Source: Streptomyces subrutilus (GTDB lineage Bacteria > Actinomycetota > Actinomycetes > Streptomycetales > Streptomycetaceae). From it: a DNA stretch of 64,000 nucleotides. Made by a program: the position numbers and the translations under genes. Below are positions 63,485-64,000 of this stretch, in pieces. Below the pieces are notes generated by a model, which was given only the letters and a program-made list of their open reading frames with translations, was not told the origin of the DNA and did not search any database. The first letter of the stretch is position 1; each line of letters starts with the position of its first letter. The stretch is taken from the NCBI RefSeq assembly GCF_008704535.1, contig NZ_CP023701.1:4404501-4468500 (forward strand), in the 5' to 3' direction.

Positions 63485-64000
63485 GTGAGCAGCAGCGGCC
63501 TCATCTACGCAGTCATTGTCGGGGCCTGGGCCGCCTACTTGGTGCCCATGTGGCTCCGCAGGCAGGACGAGCTGAACGAGGCCCGTCCGACGGAACGCTT
63601 CTCCACTGCCATTCGGCTGCTTTCGGGCCGGGCGGGAATGGAGCGCCGTTACGCCAAGGGGCTGCGTGAGCGCGGTGACGAGCAGGTGGAGCCCGAACCC
63701 CGGGCGGACCCGGACGCCGCGACGGAAACGGTGCATTCCGTGGACGCCGACGTCCGGGCCGTCGTCGTGCCCCCGACCAGGGCGGAGCCGAGACCTGCCG
63801 CAGCCGAACGGGAGCAGCGCGCCGAGCGGGCCCGCCGCGAGCAGCGACTCCAGGTCCTCGCGCGCCGCCGGCGCACCACCGCGCTCCTCTTCCTCGTCTT
63901 CACCCTCGGTGCGGTCGTCGCCGCGGTGGGCGGCCTGCACCTGCTGTGGGCGCCGGCCGTGCCGGCCGTACTGCTGAGCGCGTACATCGTGCACCTGCGG
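63485..64000 (+). CDS. sepX: Divisome membrane protein SepX/GlpR (3' end outside window)
   Basis: 172 codons are visible and the frame is open at the window edge. N-terminal membrane helix (SSSGLIYAVIVGAWAAYLVP, about 2-21), a basic stretch, FSTAIRLLSGRAGMERRYAK (about 41-60), a charged disordered region (about 65-125) and two further helices (about 132-170, TTALLFLVFTLGAVVAAVGG and LLWAPAVPAVLLSAYIV). This matches the Streptomyces septation protein SepX, called GlpR in corynebacteria, where it is the membrane receptor for the gephyrin-like Glp. The glp gene lies four genes upstream in the same direction. Role: organising FtsZ/DivIVA-associated septa. Confidence 0.85.
   Translation, partial: MSSSGLIYAVIVGAWAAYLVPMWLRRQDELNEARPTERFSTAIRLLSGRAGMERRYAKGLRERGDEQVEPEPRADPDAATETVHSVDADVRAVVVPPTRAEPRPAAAEREQRAERARREQRLQVLARRRRTTALLFLVFTLGAVVAAVGGLHLLWAPAVPAVLLSAYIVHLR

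Noticed and set aside
1..64000. tRNA, rRNA, insertion sequences, prophage or integrase genes
   Set aside because: None recognised: no transposase motifs, no flanking repeats and no cloverleaf sequence seen by eye; short RNA genes could still be missed without a covariance search.

Overview
The window is high-GC actinobacterial DNA with dense genes, frequent GTG starts and 1-4 base start/stop overlaps. Chaplins, rodlins, a LAETG sortase substrate, a SpoIIE-type phosphatase and SepX/GlpR place it in Streptomyces or a very close relative. All calls were made by reading the sequence; no database search was run.

Layout. 1-3380 is a fructose PTS operon (regulator tail, fruK, fruA), followed by a DUF6227-like gene and a VKOR-type oxidoreductase. 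5072-9315 is an aerial-surface island: two rodlins at its edges and two short chaplins, one atypical long chaplin and two other small secreted proteins between them. A secreted DUF3344-like protein follows. 10807-25729 is a glycan assembly cluster: two GT4 glycosyltransferases, an initiating phosphoglycosyltransferase, an O-antigen-ligase-like polymerase, a MurJ/Wzx-type flippase, a NodB deacetylase, a Wzz-like protein, a FemAB/CelD-like acyltransferase, a secreted GH26-like hydrolase on the opposite strand, an ATP-grasp ligase and an FAD oxidoreductase. 25755-32886 holds a PAS/GAF/PP2C/HATPase regulator, small secreted proteins, a DUF5949-like protein, a cytochrome P450 and an LtrA-like membrane protein.

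32915-48454 is the most striking part. It holds a sirohydrochlorin chelatase, a nitrite reductase in which NirB and NirD are one polypeptide, two close NarK transporters, pyruvate formate-lyase and its activase behind a perfect Rex-type operator, and a six-gene operon: b-type-cytochrome-like membrane protein, Nas-like molybdenum reductase, four-cluster ferredoxin subunit, Tat-anchored Rieske protein, small membrane protein and NarK. I read it as a low-oxygen redox module (redox-sensed pyruvate cleavage to formate plus nitrate/nitrite handling) in a genus regarded as aerobic. The overall function is inference; the component families are well supported.

48492-58597 carries MscL, a CpaB-like protein, an AhpD-like protein, MTA phosphorylase, an FmdB-type zinc ribbon with a CIRCE (HrcA) site in its leader, an MFS transporter, a CPA1 antiporter with a TrkA-C domain and a penicillin acylase family protein. 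58592 to the end is the conserved actinobacterial block 5-FCL / galU - glp(moeA) - moaC - mogA - acetyltransferase - sepX(glpR), linking molybdopterin synthesis with the divisome; sepX runs off the right edge.
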